From Castanea sativa (lineage: Eukaryota > Streptophyta > Magnoliopsida > Fagales > Fagaceae), in assembly GCF_040712315.1 (NCBI RefSeq), contig NC_134022.1, forward strand, positions 1,612,001-1,676,000: DNA of 64,000 nt, given 5' to 3'. Below, piece by piece: positions 1 through 12,002 of this stretch; the first letter of the stretch is position 1; every line of letters begins with the position of its first letter. The position numbers and the translations under genes are program-made. The notes beneath the pieces were generated by a model. That model made no database searches, was not told the origin of the DNA, and saw only the letters and a program-made list of their open reading frames with translations.

Positions 1-134
1 GATTGATACACCATATACCTTCTCTTACCAGTTTAATTGACTATTCATAAAATATATCATATTTGTCCCATAGTATGAAGGTACACAATTCATTGTGAAC
101 TTCAACTTGTGGGTGTAGTGACTTTATTTTTAGA

Positions 135-583
135 CAAATTGCATTTTTGATCTCTTAAATATAGTACCTCAATTCATTTTTCCCCCTTAAAATGGTAAAA
201 TATAATAATTTAGTGTTTCTATACATCTATTTTTCCATTTACTTCACAATTGGAATGCTGAGGCACCCTAATGTAGGGAGAAAAATTGAATCATTTGATC
301 AAATTTAACCAACCTAATATTTACAGGACAAAAATCAAATGAATTCAATTTTTTAAAGGATAAAAATGAAATTTATCAATATTAACATTACTTGGCAAAC
401 CATTAGCTAAGTCAGCAAAAAATTAGATAGAAGCCAACTCGTTCTATTTTTGAAATTTAGAGGTTGAGATTAGAATTTTTTTAAATTGATGGATTAAAAG
501 CGAACACACCTTAGAAAAAAAAAGTATCTTATGTATTAGATGTATATTACCTCAAAATTGAGGGACTCAAATAGCAATTTTTA
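135..583. mobile_element. Small non-coding TIR element (MITE-like)
   Basis: The left edge (AAATTGCATTTTTGATC) and the reverse complement of the right edge (AAAATTGCTATTTGAGTC) are imperfect inverted repeats. No coding potential is visible inside. No target duplication could be fixed, so the superfamily is not assigned. Confidence 0.4.
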
Positions 584-2411
584 GTTGATTCATCTTCTAA
601 TAGTTGGCCAGCCACTTTTAGGAGATTGCAAAATTCTCATTAGGAGACAAAGAAAAAGGAGAAAAGATATGTTAACCTAGAAATTGGAGGAATTTTTGTC
701 TTTCTTTAATTACTAGGATAAGTGATTAACTAAGGCGTTGCACATGTGGGTGTGGAAAGTGCTAGAGAATAGGTCACGCTGTTAAAATTTACAAGGAATA
801 ATAGGAATGACTTTTCCTCTCTTTTTTTTTGTTTGCTTTGCTGAGGTCCTACACCAATAGGTATAAATAACAGTGCTTATTACATGACCTAATACTGAGT
901 CATAACATATCTGATATCCCTGCATTTGAAACCAAAAGGCAGCGAGTGTGAGACGCACTGTGCAAATTAATTAATACTAACCAAATTATTTTTATCTAAT
1001 AGTAAGTGCTAAAAAGCCATAGACACGAAGTCACTAACGAAAGTTATTACCAAAAGTAGCAAAAGCAAACCCTGAAAGGAACTCTATATATCAAGTTAAA
1101 ATCTAAACCATGCAATTCAAAGTTCAACAATCAATGTAGTAACTTTTAAAAATATATATATACTTTATTACTTTAGAATTGCAAATCTTTTTACAAAGTT
1201 TAAGGTATCGAGTTATAAATAATATTAATAGTAATTCCAAATATAAATCAACAACTTCACAACTCAACAATTTTTAAATTATTTTAAGAAAACTAGGTAA
1301 TAAATAAACTTAAAAAATGATTGATTTTATGCTCTTATTCATAATTTTAAAAACTGGACAGGTTCAAAATTGGATTTGCTTTCAATTCTTGGTTTTTGAT
1401 CGAATTTTATTGTTTATTTTTTTACCGAACTAGTCGCTAATTTTCAATTCATCTAGCCGATCTTGTTCGGTTTTTAAAACAATGCACGTATCTACTCAAT
1501 TGTGCATAGAAATTCTAAATATTTTTTTTCTTGATTACAAGATTAAAAACACTATATAAAAGTAAGTTTCCAACTAAACAAACAAAGCCCAAAATGTGCC
1601 AAGGTAGAAACAAACCCTAGAATGAAGGGATTGTAAAAAAATGGGGGGAGTCATGCGGCAACTACTGGTTGGTCTAAGTGTCAAGTCTCAACAAGTGTGT
1701 TGAGTTGTGAAGTGACCACTTTTTTGACAAATATTATTTTCAGGGAAATGCTTTTAAGAAATTGTCAGTCAGCTTTACAAAGTCATATGGGAGCAATTAA
1801 TAACACACTCAGTCTTTAACTCTTTCTCCCCCACTCGACTCCTAGACGCGTGTATTGTCATACAACCAATCAAATTATACTGATATAAATCCAAGCTGCG
1901 CGTGACTGTAGGACATTTTGAAAAGAAAGAAAGCGTGTGGGGGTAGTAGGGTAGACAGGACGAAACAAACAAACGTAGGCTTGTATAGCTTGTAATAAAT
2001 TGTAACATAACATGATGATCTTGATTTTTTTTTTCCATAAAAAAAAAAAAAAAATACGACTCTCGTCTGCATGGGACCTTTATAGCAATTATTGCTTTCA
2101 TCATTACAATCCCCTTCCCACCTTTTTATTGGTTTTTTCATATAAATAATAAAAAATTATTTTTATTTATTTTTAGTTATTCAGAGTGTGTAATGGATTG
2201 TATTATAACTTTTCGATTGTTTTTTCTTTTAACTTTTATGTTTAAGTAGAAAATTTTAAACATTTACTCTGTTTCATTACATTTTGTTCCAAGCTTTAAA
2301 CCACTACATTTTACTCCTTTGTTACACATCAATTTAAAGTTTAGTTTGCTCCAAGATGTTTTTGTACTTTGTCTTGTTTCACGCTGTTTTGGCTAATGAA
2401 TTTTTAAATTT
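584..2411. other. AT-rich spacer, no gene seen
   Basis: This is AT-rich intergenic sequence with only short, low-complexity open frames. A T-run followed by an A-run near 2025..2054 could fold into a simple hairpin. No conserved protein, RNA gene or element boundary was recognised. Confidence 0.5.
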
Positions 2412-2827
2412 TGTTAGGAACCCTAAATAGCTTAGATGAATGAGATCCCAAGGGTTAAATTAGATCATGAAAATTACTTAATAGTTAGTTACAATTAGAT
2501 AAGCAATAGTCAGTTGGTTAATTGTCTAGCACACTAATCACATTTATTACATGTATATTTTTTAAAAATAAATGTGATATTAGTAAGAACACATGGGAGA
2601 TTAATTAACCCATAGTCTTGAGCGATGCGGGTAAATTAGATTAGGGAATTTCATATATAAATAGATCAATGTAGTCCCTCTCTATATCATCTTGAATAAT
2701 AATGAAGTTGTTGCCTTTCTACTTTTTTCCCACTTAATCTTTTCTCTTGGAGGGTGGCTATCTCAAATCAAGTTAATTCACATGCAATTCCTATTCACTA
2801 CCTTTAGGAATCGATGGGTTCCTAACA
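2412..2827 (+). repeat. 5' LTR of the 1.5-kb retrotransposon
   Basis: This 416-bp LTR starts TGTTAGGAACC and ends GGTTCCTAACA, so its own ends are an 11-bp inverted repeat. It matches 3492..3912 along its length with scattered substitutions, which indicates an old insertion. Confidence 0.85.
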
Positions 2828-2952
2828 ATTGATATTAGATCCTTTGATCTTGGGATGACCGGATTCATTGTGCCTCTTCTCTAGGTCTATGAACTATTTG
2901 CTCTTGACAACACTCTACCACCTCTCATGGTTTCCATTGCCTCTTATTACAT

Positions 2953-3509
2953 ATGGAAGGAGATGCATGGGAATGGTTTCAGGATGTAGAGGCATCAGGA
3001 TTATGCACAAATTGGGTGGACTTCATATCTAGTCTACATGATTAATTTCGAATGCCAATCCTTTATTCTCCCACTCAAGAGTTCATGATTCAAGAACTGA
3101 CAATCCAAGTGCCAGTGATCCATGAATAGAAGATGCAAGAGCTAAAAATTTTAATGGTTCAAGAATTAAATAAGGTTATGAGGATTCACGAACATTCCGA
3201 GGTCCAAAGAATTAAAGAGACCTTTAAGATCGAAGAATCATTGAAGATTCAAGAACTTAAGCAAAGTTTGACAATCCATGAATTAGAAAGAATCTTCATG
3301 TACAGGAGGCCGCCTATCAAAAAGAAGTATATGAATATGGTGATCATGATGCCACTAAAGTATTGGTCCATTGGAAGATACTCTTTGATCAAAAAGCACA
3401 TGGACGATTCACTCACATTTGGCAACAACAACAACAACAACAACAATAACAACAAAACCTGGAGGACGATGTTTTCTGAAGGAGAGAGAAATGTTAGGAG
3501 CCTCAAATA
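2953..3509 (+). pseudogene. Gypsy-like gag fragment with a QEL-repeat tail (broken)
   Basis: A single reading frame from 2953 begins with a stretch resembling the Ty3/gypsy gag core (MEGDAWEWFQDVEASGL, then TNWVDFISSL), the WFQ-containing helix typical of that family. In-frame stops at 3043 (TAA) and 3127 (TAG) interrupt it. From 3133 the frame is open again for 125 codons. This part is dominated by short repeats of the type xIQELK/xIHE and by a run of asparagines encoded by an AAC microsatellite (about 3424..3455). The frame ends inside the right LTR. The repeated part looks like a locally expanded coiled-coil or linker segment. No function beyond a dead gag relic is claimed. Confidence 0.6.
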
Positions 3510-3912
3510 ACTTAGATGGATGAGATTGCAAGGGTTGGATTAGATTAGAAAAGTTAATTAATACTAGTTAGTTACAATTAGATAAGTAATAGTGAGTTGG
3601 TTAGTAGTCTAACACACTAATCATGTGTATTTCTTATGAACACAATGTGATGTTAGTAAGAGCGCACATGAGAGATCCATGAACTAATAGTCTTAAACTA
3701 TGTGGGTCAATTAGATTAGGGTTAGCTATTTATAAATAGATCCATATAATCCCTCTTTGCATCATCTAAAATAATAATGAAGTTGTTGCCTTTGCGCATT
3801 TCTCTCTGTAAATCTCTCTCTTAATGTTTCACTTGGGGGTAATTAACTCAAATTAAGTCAATTCCAATAGAATTTCTATTCATTTCATTTAGAAACCAGT
3901 AGGTTCCTAACA
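3492..3912 (+). repeat. 3' LTR of the 1.5-kb retrotransposon
   Basis: This 421-bp direct repeat of 2412..2827 has the same TGTTAGGA and CCTAACA ends, and is followed by the AATTT target duplication. Confidence 0.85.
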
Positions 3913-3917
3913 AATTT

Positions 3918-5059
3918 ATTTATTTATATCTTCATTCTTCTTCTCTCTCTCGTTTTGCTCATGGACAATTAATTGGAAATAAATACTTTAAATTAAAAGA
4001 AAATCAAAATTATTAATGTTTGGTGCTACTATCTTTTATGTAATAAAGACATTAAAAACGGCTTATTATTTTGTTTGATCTATATACTATATACAATTAT
4101 ATGTGATAATAAGTTAGATATATCTATGTCATAGAATAAATATATTTCTTAAAAATAACAGTAAACCCAAAATAGTAAGCAAGAACAAAACGATATCTAA
4201 ATATTTTGTTCCAATACATATATTGAAATAGTATTTATATTATAGACTTGACATCTTTGATTATATAGATGGAGAAGCTTCATAAAAGAAATTCCACTTG
4301 GGCATTTTATTAAATAGAAAGGAAATTTTGTCAAAAGAGTGATGTAGTCATCCTTATAGTCAAATAAAAATATTTGGTATCAATTTTAGGGTTTCAATTT
4401 ATGCTCAACCACATGTGGTATGTCATGTGTATGAATTTTTCCATTTTAACCTTAATCACTTAATAAGGAAAAAGAAAAGGCGTATGACAAGTTGTGATTG
4501 ATAGAGGAAAAAGTTGAATGCTCTCAGTAGGACAATGATTTTTATTTGCATTAGTCAGTGGCATCTCCTCTATATGTAGGGTTTTAATTCTAAGATTAAT
4601 TCAAATTCCCTAATGAAAAAAGGATACACCGTAGCCTAAAGCTAAAATTATCTTGTGTGGGTCTGTTAATGTGATTTTGACATCGCTAATGAATCTCTTT
4701 ACACAGTATTGATCGTAATTCGTATAAGTGAGGATTAGGTTGTCTTCGTTTAGGTGGACATGAAAGGGAAGATGGTGAATGGTGATACTAGGGAGGGATT
4801 GGATGGTGGTGGGGAGGAGGGAGATAAGATGGAGGGTGGATTGTCAAGGAGGTAGCTAGTAGTTGTCATCATATTCCGTGGCTGAGGTATATGCTAGCAT
4901 AGTATGGTCTAACTCAATTTTGATTTGGTGGGTTGAATATGTTATTTATAAAAAATGCATATATTTTATTGGGTGGAGAATTGCTAAACATTACTGACAT
5001 GATCCTCTTTTCATATTGTATAATTTCTTCTTTTATCAAGCCTAATTACAACTAAATGA
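3918..5059. other. AT-rich spacer with a purine-rich patch
   Basis: No gene was recognised. A G/A-rich stretch at about 4755..4855 (GGTGGTGGGGAGGAGGGAG and neighbours) stands out against the AT-rich background. It could adopt unusual DNA structure but shows no coding signal. Confidence 0.4.
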
Positions 5060-6356
5060 AAAAGATAAGTGCAATGGTCACAACACTTTCATAACAAATC
5101 ATAAGTACAGAGATGAAGCTATGTTTAGACTTTGGGGGCAATGCCCCCCCCCCCCCAAACTTTTTTAAAAAATTCTTCTTCATATATATGTATGTGAGAG
5201 AGAATTGGGTGAGATCTCTTTTAAATGATCTGATATTATTTGATCAAGGTTTGAAACAAGAATCAATGGTGGAATTGAATAGACCTTGTTGTTGACACTA
5301 CCGCTAGTGTTGGGTTTAAGTGTGTCTTCAACTTCCGCTTCATAATTCAAGCCGTAACATTAGTAAGAATAGAGAGTGAGTGGGAGAGGGAGAAAAACCT
5401 CAGATTTATATAGAGAAGAGATAAGTGTCAATAGAAAATGTTAGTAAAGGATAGAGATAAAATTCATTGAGATTTCGAGAGAGAGAGAGAGAGAAGATTA
5501 TGTATTAATAAAAAATATTTAAATAATATGCTGGTCATAGACTCTCGGGTACAATGAGAAAAATGGAATAGGTGAAACAAGAAAGATTAAAAAAATAAAA
5601 TAAAGTTGGATTTTTGCTTTTATGATTTTTTTTAATGTTTTAGAAATTAAATGTATGGCTATCATTAGAGAAGTTAATGGGTAGGCAGGCTAATGGGAAA
5701 AGAGAAAAATTAAAATTGATGGTTTGCACTTTGTTTGACTTTAGCGATCCTACTCAGTAGAATAATGGTAAATTTTCATGTTGTGCAATGAATGAATATT
5801 AATATTGTTGTAATTTTATTTTGTTGTAGCTCAAGTGCTCAACTAGCAAAATTTATTAAATATCATAGGTTGAAAACTATCTCTAAAAAAAGTTTGTTGT
5901 GGTTTGTATGATATGTTTATTTGGCTTTTTGTTTAGGACTAACCTAATTTTTGTAAGGCATGTTGTGGATTCAAGTGAATAGTTGGATGTATCCCTAGCA
6001 TTATTCATAAGCTAATATTGATGGTTTATTGTTGCTAACCTCTAATGTTGATGTCATAATTTATAAAAAACTTAAAATTAAAATTTGAAAAATCACCTAA
6101 ATTGGTATTAGTTTATTGCAAATCTCAAATTGCATCTACAATTATAAGCTTTACATTAAGCTTTGCCCCCCCCCCCCCCTAAGTTTGTACTCTGGCTCTA
6201 TCCCTGCCTAGGTAGGTCGTATGTTGTTATTGGTTCTAATTTGAATTTATCATTGAAATTACTTTTTTCTTACTAATAACAGCCAATAACAATCTGTTAA
6301 GATTTATTGTGAAATAAGTGTTATGAAAATGTTATGTACGTATCATTTCTCATATG
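5060..6356. mobile_element. MITE split by a later hAT-like insertion
   Basis: The halves at about 5060..5107 and 6215..6356 form one MITE of the same family as 9350..9525 and 24602..24772. All carry a CATAACA-type TIR segment, and the inner text mentions AATAACA and TAATTT-like blocks in the same order. The two halves are separated by the element at 5108..6206. Confidence 0.5.
5108..6206. mobile_element. hAT-like non-autonomous element with poly-C/poly-G near both ends
   Basis: The ends are CAGAGATGAAGC and, reverse-complemented, CAGGGATAGAGC, which resembles the CAGTGGCGGAGC-type ends of plant hAT elements. The flanks CATAAGTA (5100..5107) and CCTAGGTA (6207..6214) agree at 6 of 8 positions, as expected for an aged 8-bp hAT target duplication. 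Homopolymer C runs lie just inside both ends (about 5145..5157 and 6166..6179). The interior is AT-rich and has no transposase. Confidence 0.6.
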
Positions 6357-9349
6357 AAAAATTTTGCTTCCTTTTTAGATTTTTAAAAACATATTGAGCC
6401 AATTTACCTTCAGAAACAGATATTAATTAATTATATAGAGTTTTAACAAATTTTACCTAGCTCGATACTTGTTATCAATATAATCAATACTCCTCTTCCA
6501 TCAACGTTCTTAATTTAGTGCTTTTTGTATACATTTAGTTGGTTACACCCTAATCGTTTATGTTACTCTTGCCTCTTTAAAAGCACATTCAATCTCAAAA
6601 AGACTAATTCTCAGGATGCATGTCCTTAATGATTTGACAAAAGGTGATAAAGGTTTAGCTGGTTATATCTTTTTTAATTTTTAAGCTTCAGAATGTCTAC
6701 ATCAAGGATAAGACTTCAGACATAATACAGGTTTAATCCTTCAACTTCTTTCACTGATTAATTATTAGATGCTAATTTTCTACCTGCAATGACCCATATG
6801 TTTCTAAATTTAAATAACCCTTAAATTGGAACTTTGCCACAGAATGTCCTTTCTGTCAACTTTATATAAAGTAACTTTCTTTTCTTTTTCATTTTTTTTA
6901 TAAGAAAAGTTAATAAGAATTTTGGTGTGGTTGAACCTATACCAACTTTTCCAACAAATTAGTTCTTAACTTTGTAAATGCTGTTGTTCATTTTGGTTGG
7001 CACATATTGAAATCAAACATTGGTTGGTTTTCTATGAATTCCAATGGAAGCAATTTTTTTTTATTTCAGTCACAATTTGTAGCCAATCCAATTATTATCA
7101 CTTAGGCATAGGGGCTATCCTTACTAATTGAAAAGAGAAGTAACAAGACCATGCTATTTAAATATCTATTAAATAGCTCACAGCTCAAACAAACTGCATC
7201 AGTAGGCTCTTTCAACCTATAGCATTTGAACACTGTCCACATTAATTGCATCTACAACTTAACAATCCAAAGGTTTTAAATCCAAAACAATAAAACTATA
7301 CTAATGCATTATTCTTATTCTTTTGACTCTTTCCTGTTTTCAGCAACTCTCAACTTCTGAAATTTGCTTCATTAATTCCAGACACCTACAGTCACGCTAT
7401 GGAGACATTTTGTTTCAATTTTCAAACCCATGACCCCATCACATAATGTTTGCCCTTTATCTGCACATGACAACATAGTAGTTCAAACCAAAAAGTTCCA
7501 AGTTTCCCATCAAAAAAAAAAAAAGGGTTCCAAGTTAATAATGTAAGTAGTTCATCCCCTTGTTTTTTTCTTTTTTGTTTGTTTTGGTTAGGAAAAGAAT
7601 TTTTTTCTTTTTCCAAATGGGTGTCTTTTTTTTTCCCATCACGTATGAAAGAAGAATAAATAGCTTTTATATATATATATATATATATATATAAACAAGT
7701 GATATCTTAATCTTTAATCATACTATTTTATTTTTTACCCAAGAGACATTTCCAACATCTCATGGATTGGATTGGAGTGAATGTATTTGAGACCTTTAAA
7801 TATATATAAGATAAATCCTTTAAAGCTATTAAATGAATCTAGACCAGATTTCACCAAAGAAACGAGAGTAATTTTAGTGCCACATAAATTGTTATAATTT
7901 TTGGCATAATTATCTTATCTGTCAGATTATGATTGGTTATTTATCATTTTCACGTATATCACCACTTTTTTTTCCACCTTTCATAGTCTACTACTTAGAC
8001 AACTGTAGTACAAATTGTGCTATTTTATATGTTTTTTAAATTTTTTTCAAAAACAGTCAGGGAAAATATATGAAAATCAAAAAGTTGGGGACAAATTACA
8101 AGGATAGAAAGAAATTGAAGGCATCAAGAAGTAAAAAAGCAGTGGTAATATTATGGAGAATGGACAGAGACTGAGCCTAAAAAGCCTTGAGCTACTCAAC
8201 CCCAATATAGGGAAGAGAAACCGTACTGTGGGTTGTGCAGCGTCATCAGTACTAGACAGAGTTAATAGCTTACACTGTCACACACACACAAACACAAACA
8301 CACACATAGAATGTCAAATTATTTATTCATCATTACACTATCATTCATTCTCGTTCAAACATCTTTACAGGTGTGTGGATCTTAGAGCATTGATTTTCGC
8401 GCTCTTAAAGCCCTGCCAGCCGTCAGATCTGCCAGTCTCAAAGGGTCACTGTTGTTGGGAAAGCGACGAGTGAGAGTGACGTTATTTTTGACGCCCTTGT
8501 TTTCAACCAAATCGTTTCTAATGAATTTTGCAGGCAGGGCTCTTTTGAGTAGCTCGAGAAGTTTTTTGCATGAAAAAGTTGTGGTGAGGGTCCAGATTAA
8601 AGTCATTACGTGACAGCAGGATGCATGGAATTTTCATGCAATAAATTTACTTAGATTGCTGCACACTTGCAGAGTTGCTGAGCCTGAGCCACTTGTTTTT
8701 TTTAATTATTCTTATTATAAAATAGTCACTTTTATCCGGAAGTTAAAAGTTAAAGATCATATACACCGTAGATATAACAGAAAGAATACAGTAGAGGTAC
8801 TCTTCAATGACATATCCTCATAAATGGAAAGGTTTTTACTTTTAAACTCGAGTTAATTATAGTGCCTTGCTAGTATGGCTAGGTGACAAAAATGCATTTT
8901 ATTCTTTTTTATTTTTATAAATATGATAGGAATGAAATAACTAGTAATTCCTGCAATTTTTATAATATTCTTTATTTTTTTTTAAAAAAATATAGAGTTT
9001 GATGGGTTTTTTAATAAGCACTTGGAAATATATATATGTGACAGCTTTTGAAGAAATCAACAAAAAATTGAAACCTTTAATTTTTATAGATATTATAGAT
9101 TTTAAATTATATATTATGGATTATATAATTGATCTTACCATCTTGCCATGATGATAGATTTCCGTTAGGTGTATGCAAAATTCAAACCCATATTATTTAG
9201 ATTTTATTGATTGAGCTAAATATAACTCACATTTTGGATCAAAAGTAGGAGCCAATGGAAGTTAAATTAATGTGTTTGATAATTATATGGCATCACAGAG
9301 GGTACAATTTTACAAATATTTGTTTATTGTTTATGATATGTTATATATA
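6357..9349. other. AT-rich spacer, no supported gene
   Basis: About 3 kb has no recognisable coding sequence. It includes a (TA)n microsatellite (about 7668..7693) and short (CA)n sequence near 8280..8305. A patch at about 8380..8620 has more balanced composition, but its short open frames resemble no known protein. Confidence 0.45.
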
Positions 9350-9525
9350 TATATATCGAAATAAGTCCGGTGTACCATTGATAATCGTAATAATTTGAAT
9401 ATACTACTGAAATGACTTTTTTGTCCCACCAATAACAACTCGTGACAACCTACCATTTAGAATTTGTTAAGGAAGTATTGTAAAAATATTAAGAACGTAG
9501 CATTTCTCTAATTTAAAATAAATAC
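9350..9525. mobile_element. MITE copy (family of 5060..6356 and 24602..24772)
   Basis: It shares ordered blocks with the other two copies: a TAACAACT-type block, a CTGAAATGAC-type block, and a right end containing AAAATATTAAGAACGTAGCA. It is non-coding. Confidence 0.45.
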
Positions 9526-10499
9526 AACCACAAAAAGTATTTTGAATCATTGACTTGAGTACTTTATAAGATTATTATACAAGATAATTAAAAAGATCAA
9601 ACCCTTCAATTTTCCGAGGACTAGGACGTCAAGTATCTATCTGCCAAAATTTGTAGCTTCATGATAGACAACACAATCTTGTCCTAAATGACTCCTGCAA
9701 CGAATGGTCAAGAAAATGTTGCCGAAAACAGTAAGAATAGCCCCTTATGGGCATGTTCGGATGTTCCCCTTGATTACGAGCCTATAGGATTCATTCGATT
9801 TTCTTTCAATGTCAACATGATATGCTCGTCTGGCTTTTCTACATTTTCACTACTTTGGTATAAGGGAGGAGGTTAGATGGTAGAATATAGATAACTTTTG
9901 GTCCAAATAAATTATTTTTTATTTTCTAGCCATGTTCAAATTATTATTTTTATAAGAATTCAATAGGTGGAGGTGGAGATATAAATTTGGACTTTTTTTT
10001 ATTGAAAATACCAAGATGTGTCAGTTGAGCTACAAGACTCTTGACTTTTGGCTATCTTACCTAATTGGGTGTGTGGTGAGAAGGATCTTTTGCGACGTTC
10101 AAATTTCTGTTAAAATGATTGTGACTATTTCAGGCTGGGTTTTATCATATTCATGGATATATTAAGATGTGGCAATATATCATGAAGCAAGAAATTCTTG
10201 GGTAGAATCCATTTAGTACCAAAAGAAAAGAATTCAGCAAAAAAAAGAAAAAGAAAAAGGGATTAATCTATTGCATGTACAAATGGGTAACCTATCTGAG
10301 CCCGTTCACATCTCTAGACGAGCCCTTAGGCCGTTGAAGTCGATAAGCATTTGGGTCTGAACCCAATTCAAATTCCTTGTATGGAGTTATCTGCTAGCAC
10401 TAGTGCACTTAGTCCACGGGCCACATGATAAACGACCACCACCTAAAGATATTATTAAAGTATTACAAATTAAACTTAATACAGAAATTTACTAATATT
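9526..10499. other. AT-rich spacer, nothing recognised
   Basis: Short open frames such as that at 9688..9876 show no conserved motif. No RNA gene or element boundary was found. Confidence 0.4.
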
Positions 10500-10870
10500 A
10501 TATAGGGTAAAGTACTTTATAATTTTGAGTTTGTTTCATTCAAATTATAAACTTCAAAATGTTATCCTTCTCAAAAAAAAAAAAAAAAAAAAAAATCAAC
10601 ATGTTTTATTTAAACCTTAAAAGTTTCTTTAAAACGTTTCATTTGTACCTTCTATCACATTTTATCTATTATAATACTATTGTTAAACAGCATATGATAT
10701 GACTAGCTAATTTCAATGAAATTTATTTTAAACTTTAAATGAAATGAAAGTTATCCAAAATTCTAAGGTTTAAATAAAATTATCTGAAATTAAAAGATAT
10801 AAAAGAAGCCTTTTAAAAAAATTGAGATTAAAATATAACATTTTGGAAAATTTAAGGTTGAAATAAAAAA
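10500..10870. mobile_element. Probable TIR element, non-coding
   Basis: The left part contains CAAAATGTTATCCTTCTC. The reverse complement of the right part contains CCAAAATGTTATATTTTAA, so the ends are roughly inverted. A 20-nt A run sits near 10574..10595. The superfamily cannot be told. Confidence 0.35.
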
Positions 10871-11075
10871 AAAACCCAACTCCAATTTTAAAAAGTATTC
10901 ATATCAATTCTCACAAGAAAGGGAGAACTTGTTAATGAATCAGGACAAGATTGATGAAAATAGTATAAAAATTATTGTCCCAAATAAGAAAATTTAGTGT
11001 GAAAAAGTTAATAACATATTCTAACAATAGAGTGTGGATGAACGGTTTAGATGAAATTATTTGAAACTCTAAGAA

Positions 11076-11560
11076 ATGGATACCAAAGGGGAGGCTCCCA
11101 ACCATGAGACAAAGTGGGTTCTAGCTGCCACTGGTGTAATGGATTTGCAATTCCAGTGGAAAGAGCTCCTGCCAGCCCCTATTTAATTCATGTGCCCTCG
11201 TGGCACAACTAGTGGTTGGTCTAATTGGGTGGATCAAGAAATTGCAGATGAGAGATTTTGTTAAATCATTTAGAATGCCAACATTTTTGAAGCAGTCGTG
11301 GTGTCCCGTGGCTGGAACATGTATAGGGATATGGTTCACCTTTGGAAATCCAGATACCTATAATTTTTTCTTTCCTTGGGGATGAGACTACAGTCACCCT
11401 TGAAGATGTAGAAAAGATTTGTTTTTTACCTAGCATGGGAGTAGTGAGTCCACTGGAACTAGGGTTGTTTGATAAGGAATCTGAGATTACAGAGGAGCTG
11501 CTGGATACTTTAGGTGGTGTAGAGGCATTGGCTGAATCAATCACATGGAACTTTGTAAGT
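11076..11560 (+). pseudogene. Plant mobile domain (PMD) fragment, broken
   Basis: Read across frames, the plus strand shows hallmarks of the aminotransferase-like plant mobile domain. These are GWSNWVDQEI near 11208, an EAVVVSRGWNMYRD segment near 11290, the NFFFPWG element near 11365, and the ETTVTLEDVEKICFLP segment from about 11385. The last matches the highly conserved TLxDVxxLxGLP motif. Several stops and at least two frame changes occur; one lies exactly between the PWG and DETTVTL segments near 11380. PMD sequences occur both in host genes (MAIL1/MAIN type) and inside plant Ty3/gypsy and Mutator-like elements. Here the fragment ends against a gypsy relic on the opposite strand near 11535..11560, so a transposon-borne origin is likely. 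Confidence 0.6.
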
Positions 11561-11997
11561 GCAACAATAGGCCTCACCCTAAAGACCAGTTGTATGCTTC
11601 CAAGGGTGTATTCTTGAACTCCAACAAAACCAGAAACTTCGAGAGGGACTGCAGCGATTCTATTATGTGGAATTTTAGCAACACACCAGTATTAACTAAT
11701 GCTCTACGTATATGACAATCATTTAGTTGAGCAGCCAGATAGTGGTCTCTTGTGATCAAGATGTTGTACTTCCATATCTTCATCAGTAAAGGTGATATAA
11801 TTGGTGGTCTCTAAGAAATCTTGGCTGGCGTGAGCTTCAGCGATGAGGCAATGTGTACCGAAGTCAGTAGCAATGGACACTAAAGCTTCTGTTGCTCCTC
11901 TTCTTGATTCCTTCTTGAGCCCTAATTGGTTAAACAAAGTGTGAAAGAGAGGGTTTCTTTGAAGGGCCAACATAGCTCTTGGAGGCATCCTTGCATC
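11535..11997 (-). pseudogene. Ty3/gypsy relic: gag-protease junction, active site lost
   Basis: The minus strand reads through segments typical of plant gypsy polyproteins: NPLFHTLFNQLGL, then a VSIATDFGTHC-like stretch, then ITFTDEDMEVQHLDH. After a frameshift comes the retropepsin core, RRALVNTG. The expected catalytic triad is DTG; here it reads NTG, so the protease would be inactive. The segment RPIVALTKFHVID, which normally follows the protease, is present before the relic stops near 11535. Upstream gag sequence continues to the right, beyond the solo LTR at 12003..12861. Confidence 0.75.
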
Positions 11998-12002
11998 GTT
12001 AG

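Larger units (their letters stand above)
2412..3912 (+). mobile_element. Complete non-autonomous LTR retrotransposon, 1.5 kb
   Basis: Two direct LTRs (2412..2827 and 3492..3912) begin TGTTAGGA and end CCTAACA, so each has the TG...CA ends of retroviral-type LTRs. Both flanks carry the 5-bp target duplication AATTT (2407..2411 and 3913..3917). Just inside the left LTR, TTGATATTAGATCC resembles a decayed initiator-Met tRNA primer site (TTGGTATCAGAGCC type). Just before the right LTR is a purine-rich tract, GAAGGAGAGAGAAA. The interior is only 664 bp and holds part of a gag gene but no protease, reverse transcriptase or integrase, so the element must have moved with enzymes supplied in trans. 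The gag similarity suggests Ty3/gypsy. Confidence 0.87.

Noticed and set aside
8153..8606. Possible small gene on either strand near 8.1-8.6 kb
   Set aside because: The frames include a (CA)n-derived THTNT repeat and show no motif, start context or conserved partner.
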